Source: Aureimonas sp. SA4125 (GTDB lineage Bacteria > Pseudomonadota > Alphaproteobacteria > Rhizobiales > Rhizobiaceae). Taken from it: a stretch of 64,000 nucleotides of DNA. The stretch is taken from contig NZ_AP025032.1 of assembly GCF_019973775.1 (NCBI RefSeq), positions 1,240,001-1,304,000 on the forward strand. The letters run 5' to 3'. Shown here piece after piece: positions 25,857-34,419 of this stretch. The translations under genes were made by a program, and so were the position numbers. Under the pieces are notes generated by a model. It was not told where the DNA came from. It ran no database searches and saw only the letters and a program-made list of their open reading frames with translations. Numbering within the stretch: position 1 is the stretch's first letter; every line of letters begins with the position of its first letter.

Positions 25857-27101
25857 TCAGCCTTCGTAGGCGATGCGCCAGACGGCGCCGGCAAGGTCGT
25901 CCGACACGAGCAGCGAACCGTCGTTCAGCATCTGGACATCGACCGGCCGGCCGAGATACTCGCCGTCCCCGGTCAGCCAGCCGTCGGCGAAGACCTCGGT
26001 TTTCGCCACCGAGCCGTCCTCCTTCAGCGAGGTGAACAGAACGCGCGCGCCGACCGGTTCGATCCGGTTCCAGGAGCCGTGCTGCGTCGTGAAGAACCCG
26101 CCGCGGTAGGCCGCCGGGAATTGCTTGCCGGTGTAGAAGGAAAGTCCGAGATCGGCGGCATGCGCGTCGCGCTCGACGGCAGGAAACACCACGCCATCCG
26201 GGATCGTGTCGTCCTTGTACTCGACCGTCCGGGTCTTGCCGCCGCCATACCAGGGGAAGCCGAAGTTCTGGTTCGGCGCGGTGATGTGGTTGGTCTCGCC
26301 CACCGGGATGAGATCGCCCATGCCGTCGACCTGGTTGTCGTTCACCCAGGCCGTCTTGTCCTTGGGGTTGAAGTCGATGCCGAGCGGATTGCGCATCCCG
26401 AGGGCATAGACCTGCCGGTCGGTGCCGTCGGTCTTCATCGAGATGACGCCGCCGATCCCCTTCTTTTGGAAGTCGGGCATGACATCGGCGGCCGGCACGT
26501 TGAAGGGCTGGCCGAGCGTGATGTAGAGACGTCCGTCCGGTCCGATGCGGCAGGTCCGGGCCGTGTGATTATAGCTCACGGCCTCGGCGGGAACGAGTTC
26601 GCCCTCCTTCACGACCGGGAAGGCGGCAACGTCCGGCCCCTCGTAGAAGAATTCCGCCGCGGGGAAGGACAAGACCCGGTTCTGCTCGGCGAGATACAGC
26701 ACGCCGTCGCGCGAGAAGCAGACGCCGTTCGGAACCGCCATCTTGACCGAGGGAGCGAAGACCTTCACGTCGTCGGCGACGCGGTCCTTGTTGCGGTCGG
26801 TCACCGAGTAGACGTGTTCCTTGCGGGTTCCGACGAAGGTGACGACGCCTTGCGGACCGACGGCCATGTGGCGGGCATCCGGCACTGCAGCGTAAAGGCT
26901 GACCTTGAAACCCGCGGGAACCTTGATCTTCGCGGCGATGGCCTTCAGCGCCTCGACATTGTCTCCGCTCTGGGCAATCGGCTCCATCATGGCGGTGCCG
27001 GTTGTCTTGAAGCCGCCGAGCTTCTCCAGATTGGAGTCCTGCGCCATAGCGCTGGTGGACAGCAATGCCGTGGTCACCGCCACAATCGCCTTCATGCGCA
27101 T
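25857..27101 (-). CDS. PQQ-dependent sugar/sorbosone dehydrogenase family protein
   Basis: 414 residues with a signal peptide (MRMKAIVAVTTALLSTSAMAQ). Six-bladed propeller features: VPAGFKVSLYAAVPDARHMAVGPQGVVTFVGTR, KMAVPNGVCFSRDGVLYLAEQNRVL, GPDGRLYITLGQPFNVPA, ALGMRNPLGIDFNP, QHGSWNR and RPVDVQMLNDGSLLVSDDLAGAVWRI, all typical of soluble glucose/sorbosone dehydrogenases. It oxidises an alcohol or aldose in the periplasm and passes electrons to a c-type cytochrome, matching its neighbour. GGAGG precedes the ATG. A 26-bp palindrome lies about 130-157 bp upstream. No pqq biosynthesis genes are in the window. Confidence 0.9.
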   Translation of the reverse strand: MRMKAIVAVTTALLSTSAMAQDSNLEKLGGFKTTGTAMMEPIAQSGDNVEALKAIAAKIKVPAGFKVSLYAAVPDARHMAVGPQGVVTFVGTRKEHVYSVTDRNKDRVADDVKVFAPSVKMAVPNGVCFSRDGVLYLAEQNRVLSFPAAEFFYEGPDVAAFPVVKEGELVPAEAVSYNHTARTCRIGPDGRLYITLGQPFNVPAADVMPDFQKKGIGGVISMKTDGTDRQVYALGMRNPLGIDFNPKDKTAWVNDNQVDGMGDLIPVGETNHITAPNQNFGFPWYGGGKTRTVEYKDDTIPDGVVFPAVERDAHAADLGLSFYTGKQFPAAYRGGFFTTQHGSWNRIEPVGARVLFTSLKEDGSVAKTEVFADGWLTGDGEYLGRPVDVQMLNDGSLLVSDDLAGAVWRIAYEG

Positions 27102-27232
27102 CGAAACCTCCAGAGACCGTTGCGTCCGCTTTCACTTCAATTTGAAGTGTTGACAGATCGTCATCGAAGCATAGCTTCACAAAGGGCAGGCTATCAATCG
27201 TCCTGGTGAAAATTTACAAAAATAATTGTCCC

Positions 27233-27258
27233 GCAATGCAGAAATTATACTGCATTGC
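27233..27258. promoter_or_regulatory. 26-bp palindrome upstream of the PQQ-type dehydrogenase
   Basis: GCAATGCAG - 8 bases (AAATTATA) - CTGCATTGC is a perfect 9-bp inverted repeat with an AT-rich centre, a shape typical of dimeric regulators. It lies 131-157 bp upstream of the dehydrogenase start (27101) in an AT-rich segment. The binding protein is unknown. Confidence 0.5.
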
Positions 27259-27394
27259 AAGAGAAGTACTACTGTAATGTCGCATCCACATGCGGAAAGT
27301 ACTGACCGGCCAGCGTGCTGCGCGGCGCAGTGGTCGGCAAGCCATCTGCCGAGCGGGCGGATCAGGGATCGCCGCCGAGACAGGCGGCCCGGAT

Positions 27395-27735
27395 GGCGGG
27401 TCGGATTTCAGCTGTGCCGCAGGCTCTTCGGCGCGCATGCAACTGTTTTCCAGCACATAGGCTGCGACACCGGGCGCAGCCGTCGACAACTATACGACAA
27501 GCAGCATGGTCACCTGCTCCGCCTCACGCTGGCGGATGCACCGGAAGACCTCCTCCACCGGCTTCGGCGCAAGGCCCCCCGAGGGCTCACGGGGGAGAAT
27601 GACGTCAGGCTCCAGCATCAGCGCGGCCCATGGCGCGCATCTGCTGCTCACCGCCCGACAGGGTGCCCGTTGAGTTGGCGTCAGCGCAGAAATCGAGCGC
27701 CTCTTCGCCGGGCTTGACGCCGACGAGAGAATCGC
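27395..27735 (-). pseudogene. decayed livF (ABC ATPase) fragment
   Basis: Read on the minus strand, the region spells recognisable LivF pieces: GVKPGE, then NSTGTLSGGEQQMRAMGRA, LMLEPDVILPREPSGGLAPKPVEEVF, TMLLV and AYVLEN...AAQLKSDP. Between GRA and LMLEP the frame shifts, consistent with loss of two bases in a CGCG run near 27620-27625. A TAG at 27490-27492 replaces the usual Glu-Gln after LLV. The piece between Walker A and the signature motif is deleted. It is therefore a dead gene. No liv permease or binding-protein relic is visible beside it. Confidence 0.75.
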
Positions 27736-27774
27736 AAGGAGCGACAAAAGACCGAAAACCCCGCTGTTCCGGGA

Positions 27775-28791
27775 TTACGCAGCCTGTATCGGACTAACGC
27801 GCATCCAGCTTTCGAAAAAGCGTATCGCTGAACGCCCGTTCCGCTTGACCTCGTACATCGCGGCATCGGCTGATGCGAGCAACTCCTCAACAGTTGCACC
27901 ATCCGCGAAAGAGCGCGAGACGCCCACACTCAATGTCACATCGAAGCCATGGCTGCCGGAATATGGGGAGCTTCCGGCTGCGTCCGCGAAGTCCTTCAAC
28001 AGCTGCGCAAAATCGTCCTTCGACGATCTGGGCGGGCTGACGATTGAAAACTCGTCTCCGGACAACCGGCCAACGCGGCAGCCCAAGGATTCCATCCGCC
28101 GCAGCTCGCGTGCAACAGAAATCAAGACGGCATCCCCTGTGGCGTGACCGAAGTCGTCATTGAAGCGCTTGAATTCGTCGATATCGATCATGGCGAGATA
28201 GAAATCAGTCTGCGACAGCAGGAGCGCGTCGACCTGTTGGATTGCGCCGCGTCGGTTATTGAGCTGAGTAAGAGAGTCGGTGATGGATGCTTTGACCGCA
28301 ACGTCACGGGCGGCCCGCAGGGTCTGCTCATTATGTTTGAGAGCGGTAATGTCTTGGCCGATCAGGAGGATCCAACCATCGGGCAACCGTCTTTCAGTGA
28401 TCCAGAACCATCGTCCATCAAAAAAATCGACTTCAAATGCTCGGAAATCCGGCCCGGTGCGCCGGCGATCCATCGCCGTGGCTATCCACGTCTCGAAGTC
28501 ATCCGTGTCGACGACCGCGCCGACGCCTCGCTCGTGACAGTTCCGCATGATCGACGAGAAGGACAGATTGGCGTGACTTTCGACGCTCCATCCGCTGCAG
28601 AACGCTTCATTTCCATAGGCCAGACGGTCGTCCGGATCGAAGAGAGCCACCGCTTGCGGCCCGCTGTCGAGTGCGGACAGAAGAGCGGCCTGGGCCAGCG
28701 GCGAACGACCGCAATCGCGCGTCGTGCGGCTCAGCTCTTGGTGGTAGAGAGGCACTGGCATTGGCGTTGAACCGTCCGATATATTGGACAA
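27775..28791 (-). CDS. PAS-GGDEF diguanylate cyclase
   Basis: 338 residues, no membrane segment. PAS domain about 35-150 (GPQAVALFDPDDRLAYGNEAFC..., ending in a PAC-like FFDGRWFWITERRLPDGWILLIGQDIT). GGDEF domain about 170-330: SITDSLTQLNNRRG, MIDIDEFKRFNDDFGHATGDAVL, and the active-site loop RLSGDEFSI, a Ser-Gly-Asp-Glu-Phe variant of GGDEF. The metal Asp (IDIDEF) and base-binding Asn are intact, so cyclase activity is possible. No RxxD inhibitory site is seen at the usual place. IS256 copy 1 ends 37 bp upstream of the start and has probably displaced the native promoter. Confidence 0.88.
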   Translation of the reverse strand: MSNISDGSTPMPVPLYHQELSRTTRDCGRSPLAQAALLSALDSGPQAVALFDPDDRLAYGNEAFCSGWSVESHANLSFSSIMRNCHERGVGAVVDTDDFETWIATAMDRRRTGPDFRAFEVDFFDGRWFWITERRLPDGWILLIGQDITALKHNEQTLRAARDVAVKASITDSLTQLNNRRGAIQQVDALLLSQTDFYLAMIDIDEFKRFNDDFGHATGDAVLISVARELRRMESLGCRVGRLSGDEFSIVSPPRSSKDDFAQLLKDFADAAGSSPYSGSHGFDVTLSVGVSRSFADGATVEELLASADAAMYEVKRNGRSAIRFFESWMRVSPIQAA

Positions 28792-28828
28792 AGCCTAGGG
28801 GATATTCGTTTCCAATAGGTTGGCTTTG

Positions 28829-30203
28829 GGTCGTGTCCGTCAACGTGGTGGAAATTGAGTGTAGCTGAAGCGGCTCCGTTTCAGGCGACTTCGGTGGAAA
28901 TCTGTTCGGGTTTTGCAGTGTTGCCCATGGCCATGAGGTCGGCCATGGGTTCGGTCTGCATGTAGCGGTTCTGGATCTGCCATTCGTCGTTGGCCTCGAG
29001 AAGGACGGCGCCGATGAGCCGGATGATGGATCCCTCGTTCGGGAAGATTCCGACGACGTCGGCACGCCGCTTCACCTCCTTGTTCAGGCGCTCCAGGGAA
29101 TTCGTCGAATGGATCCGGGTCCGGTGCTGACTGGGAAAATCCATGTGCGCCAGCACGTCGGTCTCGCTGTTGTCGATGAAGGCCCCGAGCTTTGGACACT
29201 TTCCCCGAAGCTGGTCGGCGACGTGGCGCAGCGCCTGGCTGGCGCTAGCACGATCGGGCTGGGCGAAGGCTTGGCGCAGCGCGGCCGCCGCCATGCTCTG
29301 CTGCGCCTTCGGGACATACGACAGGGCGTTGCGCATCCAATGCACCCGGCAGCGCTGCCAGGAGGCGCTGAACACCCGGCGAATGGCGGCTTTCAGCCCT
29401 TCGTGAGCATCCGAGATCACGAGCTTCACGCCGGACAGGCCGCGGCGCACGAGGCTCTTGAGGAAGCTCGACCAAAACGTCTCCGCTTCCGAGGGGCCGA
29501 TGTGAAGGCCGACGATCTCGCGCTTGCCGTCCGTGTTCACGGCCACGGCGATTATGGCGGCGACCGAAACGATGCGTCCACCCTCGCGCTGCTTCAGGTA
29601 GGTCGCATCCAGCCAGAGGTAGGGCCAGTCGCCAGTGAGAGGACGGTCGAGGAAGCCGCCGACGCGTTCGTCGATGTCTTTGCACAGCTTCGATACGGTG
29701 CTCTTGCCGATCCCCGACAGCCCCATGGCCTGTACCAGATCGTCGACCCGCCGGGTGGAAACGCCGCTGATCCAAGCTTCCTGAATGACGGCAACCAAGG
29801 CCTTCTCCGAGAGCTTTCTCGGCTCCAGGAACGGCGGGAAGTAGCTGCCCTGCCGAAGCTTGGGTATCCGAAGCTGCAACGAGCCGAGCCGCGTGTCGAG
29901 CGAGCGGTCGCGGTAGCCATTGCGATAAGTCGCCCGTTCCTGCGTCCGTTCGTGGCGCCCGGCGCCGATCATGCCTTCAACGTCGACCTCCATAAGGAGC
30001 TGCATCACGCTCTCGGCTATCGTTCTCAGGAAATCGCCGTCCCCGGCTTTCGCAAAAAGCTCGGCAAGCGGTAGTCTGTCCTCGGTCATCGGGTTCTCCG
30101 GTCAGGTTGAAGTCTCGCAACTCCACCTTAGCCGCCCTATCCGGTGACCGCCTCAGCCACACCTTTCAATGTCGGAATTTCCACCACGAGCGCGGACACT
30201 ACC
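28829..30203 (-). mobile_element. IS256-family insertion sequence, copy 1 (1375 bp)
   Basis: Ends GGTCGTGTCCG... and, reverse-complemented, GGTAGTGTCCG..., imperfect inverted repeats of about 28 bp that both run into CGTGGTGGAAATT. It is flanked by an 8-bp target duplication TGGCTTTG (28821-28828 and 30204-30211). It contains one transposase gene. An apparently identical element lies at 49192-50566. Complete structure and intact duplication indicate a recent insertion. Confidence 0.95.
28881..30089 (-). CDS. IS256-family (mutator-type) transposase
   Basis: 402 residues, full length for the family. DDE residues: Asp in YLWLDATYLK, Asp in LVISDAHEGLKAA, Glu in [23 protein letters not shown]; a C-H pair in WQRCRVHWMRN. 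N-terminal residues about 40-90 (ERATYRNGYRDRSLDTRLGSLQLRIPKLRQGSYFP) form the DNA-binding part. It mediates copy-and-paste/circle transposition of its element. Intact and probably active. Confidence 0.95.
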   Translation of the reverse strand: MTEDRLPLAELFAKAGDGDFLRTIAESVMQLLMEVDVEGMIGAGRHERTQERATYRNGYRDRSLDTRLGSLQLRIPKLRQGSYFPPFLEPRKLSEKALVAVIQEAWISGVSTRRVDDLVQAMGLSGIGKSTVSKLCKDIDERVGGFLDRPLTGDWPYLWLDATYLKQREGGRIVSVAAIIAVAVNTDGKREIVGLHIGPSEAETFWSSFLKSLVRRGLSGVKLVISDAHEGLKAAIRRVFSASWQRCRVHWMRNALSYVPKAQQSMAAAALRQAFAQPDRASASQALRHVADQLRGKCPKLGAFIDNSETDVLAHMDFPSQHRTRIHSTNSLERLNKEVKRRADVVGIFPNEGSIIRLIGAVLLEANDEWQIQNRYMQTEPMADLMAMGNTAKPEQISTEVA

Positions 30204-30417
30204 TGGCTTTGTCGGACAGTTTGTTTTGAAGGGATAGACGGACCGGTGGATCGGCCCTTTGCGTTAGCTGAGCCGGATGCGGTGGATCAGCCGGAATAGC
30301 ATCGCCGGACCATGTCAGGCGCGTGCGCCTCCACCGCTCAGGACATGGCACCATCTCGCGGCGTGTCCTTCCCGTCTCACTTCGATTTTCTCTTTCCGCA
30401 GGATCGGTGCCGCCAAT

Positions 30418-31428
30418 TCAGTCCGCAAGAACGATGGCTGGGGCGCGCTGACGGAGGGCAATCGGCTCGCCCGGCTGGGCCGCACAAGCAGGTTCCGCCT
30501 CGACCGTGATCTGGAGGCCGCCCAACATGACACCGAGGCTCAGGCGGGCACCGCGGAAAGATCGCGTCGTCACCGTCCCGCGAAGCTCCCCCTCGGAAGC
30601 GACGACAAGGCTTTCGGGCCGCAATGCCAGTGTGAGGTCGCCGGTCCCCGCAGGGGTAATGGCCAGACATCCCGCGGCGGTGTCGGCGACCTCGCCGCGC
30701 GCCTTTCCCGCCAGAATCGTGACGGGGCCTAGGAACCCCGCCACGAAGGACTCGACCGGGCGATCATAGACCAGGGCCGGCGTGCCGGTCTGGCGTATCC
30801 GGCCGTCCTTCATCACGCTGATGCGATCGCAGAAGGTCAGCGCTTCCTCGCGATCGTGCGTAACCAACAGGATCGATAAGCCGGTCGCCTTCAGCAGACC
30901 CCGGACCTCTTCGCGGGCTGCCTCGCGAAGCCCGGCGTCGAGATTGGAAAACGGCTCGTCCAGCAGCATCAGGCGAGGTGCCGAAGCGAAGGTCCTGGCG
31001 AGGGCGACGCGCTGCTGCTGGCCGCCGGACAACTGGTCGGGATAGCGCTTCTCCAGCCCTTCAAGCTTCACCATGGCCAGCAGGCCGGCGATGCGGGCAG
31101 GACGTTGGCGTCGCGGTATCGCCTTCATGGCGAAATTCAGATTGCCCGCCACGGTCATATGCGGGAAGAGCGCATAGTCCTGGAAGACGATGCCGATGCC
31201 GCGGCGTTCCGGAGCACGCTCTTCGATGCGCTCGCCGGACAGGCTGATTTCGCCGGAATCCAGGTTCTCGAAGCCGGCGATCATCCGGAGCAGAGTGGAC
31301 TTGCCGCAGCCGGAGGGGCCGATCAATCCGTGGATCTCGCCGGCGGCGATATCGAGCGACACATCGTCGACGGCGCGTGTCGCGCCGAAGCGGCGGCTGA
31401 GGTGGCGCAGGGACAGGAAAGGGGTCAT
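30418..31428 (-). CDS. fbpC: ferric iron ABC importer ATPase (FbpC type)
   Basis: 336 residues. Walker [11 protein letters not shown]-loop [13 protein letters not shown], signature [13 protein letters not shown], Walker B LMLLDEPFSNLD, H-loop LVTHD. The C-terminal about 100 residues form a TOBE regulatory domain (FVAGFLGPVTILAG, LALRPESLVV). It starts 7 bp after the permease gene, so it is cotranscribed with fbpA and fbpB. It energises Fe(III) import from periplasmic FbpA. Molybdate and polyamine ATPases share the fold; the neighbouring FbpA-type binding protein decides for iron. Confidence 0.9.
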   Translation of the reverse strand: MTPFLSLRHLSRRFGATRAVDDVSLDIAAGEIHGLIGPSGCGKSTLLRMIAGFENLDSGEISLSGERIEERAPERRGIGIVFQDYALFPHMTVAGNLNFAMKAIPRRQRPARIAGLLAMVKLEGLEKRYPDQLSGGQQQRVALARTFASAPRLMLLDEPFSNLDAGLREAAREEVRGLLKATGLSILLVTHDREEALTFCDRISVMKDGRIRQTGTPALVYDRPVESFVAGFLGPVTILAGKARGEVADTAAGCLAITPAGTGDLTLALRPESLVVASEGELRGTVTTRSFRGARLSLGVMLGGLQITVEAEPACAAQPGEPIALRQRAPAIVLAD

Positions 31429-31435
31429 GCGTATC

Positions 31436-33010
31436 TCAACTTCGTCTCGCGCCCGTGTCTTCGTGGCGCAGGATCAGCCCGACGACGAGGCCGGAAAACA
31501 GGATGGTCAGCGCCGCATAGGGCGCGGCGTCGTAGAGCGCGCCCTCGCTGGTGCGCGAGAAGATGCTCATCGCCATCGTCCGCGTGCCGATCGGTGACAG
31601 CAGAAGCGTCAAGGGCAGTTCCTTTGCCGCGGCCATGAAGACCAAGACGCCACCGGCAAGCAGGCTACGGGCGACCAGCGGCAGGGTGATCCAGGCGAAG
31701 GCGGCGGCGCTGCTGCGGCCAAGCGCTCGTGCCGCCTCCTCCGTCCGGGGGCCGACCTGCACGAGCCGGCTCCTGATCGGCCCGAGCGCCACCGCCGCCA
31801 GGTGGACGGCCAGCGCGGCCACGAGCAAGGGCATGCTCTGGTAAAGGCCGGGCAGGGCGGCAAGAGAAAGGAAGGCCACCGACAGCGCGAAAGGCAAGGG
31901 CGGCATGGCGTAGCCGAACCAGGTCAGGCGCTCGACGGCGAAGGACGTTCTCCCGGGATGGCGCAAGTGAAACAGGGCCACCGGCAGGGCGATGGCGACC
32001 GCGACGAGCGCCACCGGACCGGCGATCGCCAACGTCTGCAAGGCCGCGGAGGGAATCGCCGCCCAGTCGATCTCGACGGGTGCACGTGTCAGCCAGAACA
32101 GGATCACCAGCGCCGGCACGCCCAGCGACGCCGCGGCCACCGCGGAGACGAAGAGCACCGCCGCCGGCTTCCACCGGCCGAGCGGTATCGGCGCCAACAG
32201 GCGACGGGCGCCCTGGCCGCTGCGCACAAGGCGGGTACCGCGGGCGAGTTGCGTCTCCACGAACAGAATGACGCCGGCGAGGCCGATCAGCATGAGCGAC
32301 AGCCAGGCGGCGTAGTGCACCTCGAAGGCATTGGCGTACTGGCTGTAGATCGCCGCCGAGAAGACATCGAAGCGCATCAGCGCGATCGCGCCGAAATCGC
32401 CGATCGTGTAGAGCGCGATGATCAGCCAGCCGGACAAGAGCGCGGGCTTCAGATGCGGCAGCGTCACCCGCCAGAACACCGTCAGGGGCGCGCGGCCGAG
32501 CGAGCGCGCCGTCTCAACGAGCGCCGGGTCCATGCCGACGAGCGCGGCCCGCAACGTGAGGAACAGGTAGGGAAAGGTGTAGAGGCCGAGCGCCAGCGTC
32601 GCGCCGAACAGGCCTTCGGGTCGGGGGAGCCTGAGGCCGAAGAACACCGACAATGGCCCGTAATAGCCGGACAGGCCAATCAGGGCATAGGCCATGACAT
32701 AGCCCGGAATCGCCAGCGGCAGCACCGCAAGCAGGGTGAGAAGCCGCTTGAAGCCGAGGTCCGAGCGCACGACGATCAGCGCCAGCGGCAGCGCGATCAG
32801 CGTCGTCAGCACCAGGACGCAGCCGACGAGCGACACGGTGTTGCCGAGATAGACGAGCGTCTTCGGGCGCAGCACCAATGCCGACAGTTCGCCGGAGTCG
32901 ACGCCACCGGCCCGGATGACGAGATACAGGAGGGGCAACAGCATTGCGCTCCCGGCGAGGATCGCCGGGAGCGCAAGAAGGAGAGGCGCCCTGCGGGCGT
33001 CGTATGCCAT
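31436..33010 (-). CDS. fbpB: ferric iron ABC importer permease, fused double-domain (FbpB type)
   Basis: 524 residues, about 12 helices, two tandem permease halves as in FbpB/SfuB/AfuB. Each half carries a coupling loop with the EAA-type pattern: VETARSLGRAPLTVFWRVTLPHLKPALLSG in the first and TEEAARALGRSSAAAFAWITLPLVARSLLAGG in the second. It is encoded 9 bp after the binding-protein gene. It forms the inner-membrane channel for Fe(III) (or, in relatives, other cations). Confidence 0.92.
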   Translation of the reverse strand: MAYDARRAPLLLALPAILAGSAMLLPLLYLVIRAGGVDSGELSALVLRPKTLVYLGNTVSLVGCVLVLTTLIALPLALIVVRSDLGFKRLLTLLAVLPLAIPGYVMAYALIGLSGYYGPLSVFFGLRLPRPEGLFGATLALGLYTFPYLFLTLRAALVGMDPALVETARSLGRAPLTVFWRVTLPHLKPALLSGWLIIALYTIGDFGAIALMRFDVFSAAIYSQYANAFEVHYAAWLSLMLIGLAGVILFVETQLARGTRLVRSGQGARRLLAPIPLGRWKPAAVLFVSAVAAASLGVPALVILFWLTRAPVEIDWAAIPSAALQTLAIAGPVALVAVAIALPVALFHLRHPGRTSFAVERLTWFGYAMPPLPFALSVAFLSLAALPGLYQSMPLLVAALAVHLAAVALGPIRSRLVQVGPRTEEAARALGRSSAAAFAWITLPLVARSLLAGGVLVFMAAAKELPLTLLLSPIGTRTMAMSIFSRTSEGALYDAAPYAALTILFSGLVVGLILRHEDTGARRS

Positions 33011-33019
33011 GCGAACGGC

Positions 33020-34009
33020 TTAGATCAGGCCGAGTTCGGTCAGCATCTTCTTGGTGCCGTCGGTATCGGCCAGTGCCTCGATCTCGACCTTCGGGGCGAA
33101 GGCGGCGGGATCGGCGACCGCGCCGAGCGTGTCATTGGGAATCACGCCGCCGGTCACCGGATATTCGCCGACGCTGGCCGAGAAGTACTGCTGCGCGGCC
33201 GGCGACAGCAAGAAGCCGATGAGCTTGTGCGCGGCCTCCTGGTTCTTCGACGCGGCGGGGACGCCCGCCCCCGCGGTGAACATCAGGTTCCCGATGTCGC
33301 CCTTCTGGAAGAAGGTCTGGGCGACCGGAAACTTGGCATCGCGCAGCTTGAAGCGGGTGAGGTAGTAGTTGTTGACCAGCGCGACGTCGACCTCGCCGTC
33401 GGCCACCGCCTGCAACTGGTCCGTATTGTTCTTGTAGGTCTTGGCGTCGTTGGCGACGAGTCCCTCGACGAACTGCTTGGCCTTCTCCTCGCCATCAACG
33501 ACGCGAACCGCGGTGAGGAAGGCCTGGAACGAGGCGTTGCCCGGCGCGAAGCCGACCTTGCCTTTCCACTCCGGCGCGGTCAGGTCGTAGACGCTCTTGG
33601 GAAACTGCGCCTCCTTCACCCGCTCGGTCGAGTAGACCATCGTACGGGCGCGACCCGAAGTGCCGATCCACTTGTCGCTGGCCGGCTTGAAGCCGGGGAG
33701 CACGTTGGCAGAGAGGTCGGAGGGCAGCGGCGCGAAGAGGGCCTCGTTGGAAACCAGCGAAGCCGCATCCTGAGCGAGGAACAGATCGGCCGGCGACTTG
33801 TCGCCTTCCTCGCGCAACAGCGCCGACAATTCGGCGGTGGTGCCGTAGCGGGCATTGACCTTAATGCCCGTCTGTTCCTCGAACAGCTTGAACATCGGCG
33901 CCGTGAAGCTTTCGCCGCGGCCGGAATAGACGGTGATTTCCGCGGCCGACGTGGCGAACGGCATCAAACTTGTGGCAGCCATCGCTATGGCGGCGAGTAT
34001 GAGCTTCAT
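33020..34009 (-). CDS. fbpA: periplasmic ferric-iron-binding protein (FbpA type)
   Basis: 329 residues. Signal peptide MKLILAAIAMAATSLMPFATSAA, then EITVYSGRGESFTAPMFKLFEEQTGIKVNARYG, the FbpA opening. The twin tyrosine iron-ligand motif is present in ALVNNYYLTRFKLRD. It captures Fe(III) in the periplasm and delivers it to FbpBC. It is first in the operon; two Irr-type iron control elements lie about 130 and 175 bp upstream, which supports iron regulation. The original downstream context ends at IS256 copy 1. Confidence 0.92.
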   Translation of the reverse strand: MKLILAAIAMAATSLMPFATSAAEITVYSGRGESFTAPMFKLFEEQTGIKVNARYGTTAELSALLREEGDKSPADLFLAQDAASLVSNEALFAPLPSDLSANVLPGFKPASDKWIGTSGRARTMVYSTERVKEAQFPKSVYDLTAPEWKGKVGFAPGNASFQAFLTAVRVVDGEEKAKQFVEGLVANDAKTYKNNTDQLQAVADGEVDVALVNNYYLTRFKLRDAKFPVAQTFFQKGDIGNLMFTAGAGVPAASKNQEAAHKLIGFLLSPAAQQYFSASVGEYPVTGGVIPNDTLGAVADPAAFAPKVEIEALADTDGTKKMLTELGLI

Positions 34010-34140
34010 CTTCCGGGTCTCCCTACCAAGGAAAGTTTGCAGCCTCGGACCTATGAATTAGCTTCCGCCCAGTCAATGAAATTATCGCAGATTCCGGATA
34101 TATATCTCTAACTTTCTCGTGTGTCGGCCGGAATTTGCTT

Positions 34141-34157
34141 ATAAGAACGATTCTAAA
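34141..34157. promoter_or_regulatory. iron control element (Irr box) 1 upstream of fbpA
   Basis: On the minus strand it reads TTTAGAA-TCG-TTCTTAT against the Irr consensus TTTAGAA-N3-TTCTAAA (two mismatches). It lies 132 bp upstream of the fbpA start. Irr is the haem-sensing regulator of alphaproteobacteria that acts under iron limitation. Confidence 0.65.
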
Positions 34158-34182
34158 TCTGGCCTGTTACCAAGAGTGCGTT

Positions 34183-34199
34183 TTTAGAACCGTTCTACT
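34183..34199. promoter_or_regulatory. iron control element (Irr box) 2 upstream of fbpA
   Basis: TTTAGAA-CCG-TTCTACT matches the Irr consensus at all but the last two bases. It is 42 bp from box 1 (start to start), i.e. four helical turns on the same face. Two boxes in one intergenic region make a chance match unlikely. Confidence 0.65.
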
Positions 34200-34419
34200 C
34201 TTGCGGATAGATATTTGATCGCGTGCAATATTGGGAGGGCGTGAGCGGCTGATGGCAGGAATGCGGGCCGTGACGGGCGAATAGCGGCGGCGCATGACGA
34301 CCGGCCTGCCCCCAACAGGTGGCCCGGTTCGAACCGAAATGCATTCTGGGTGTGGCGGCGAGGTTCGAGGTGGCCGGCGACGCGTGGGGATGGCGCGGCC
34401 GGCCACGGCACGGTGTCGG

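Noticed and set aside
31802..34111. A 769-codon open frame on the plus strand opposite fbpB/fbpA
   Set aside because: It is antisense to two clearly functional genes, is rich in Arg/Gln/Gly/His as expected from GC-rich shadows, and has no domain.
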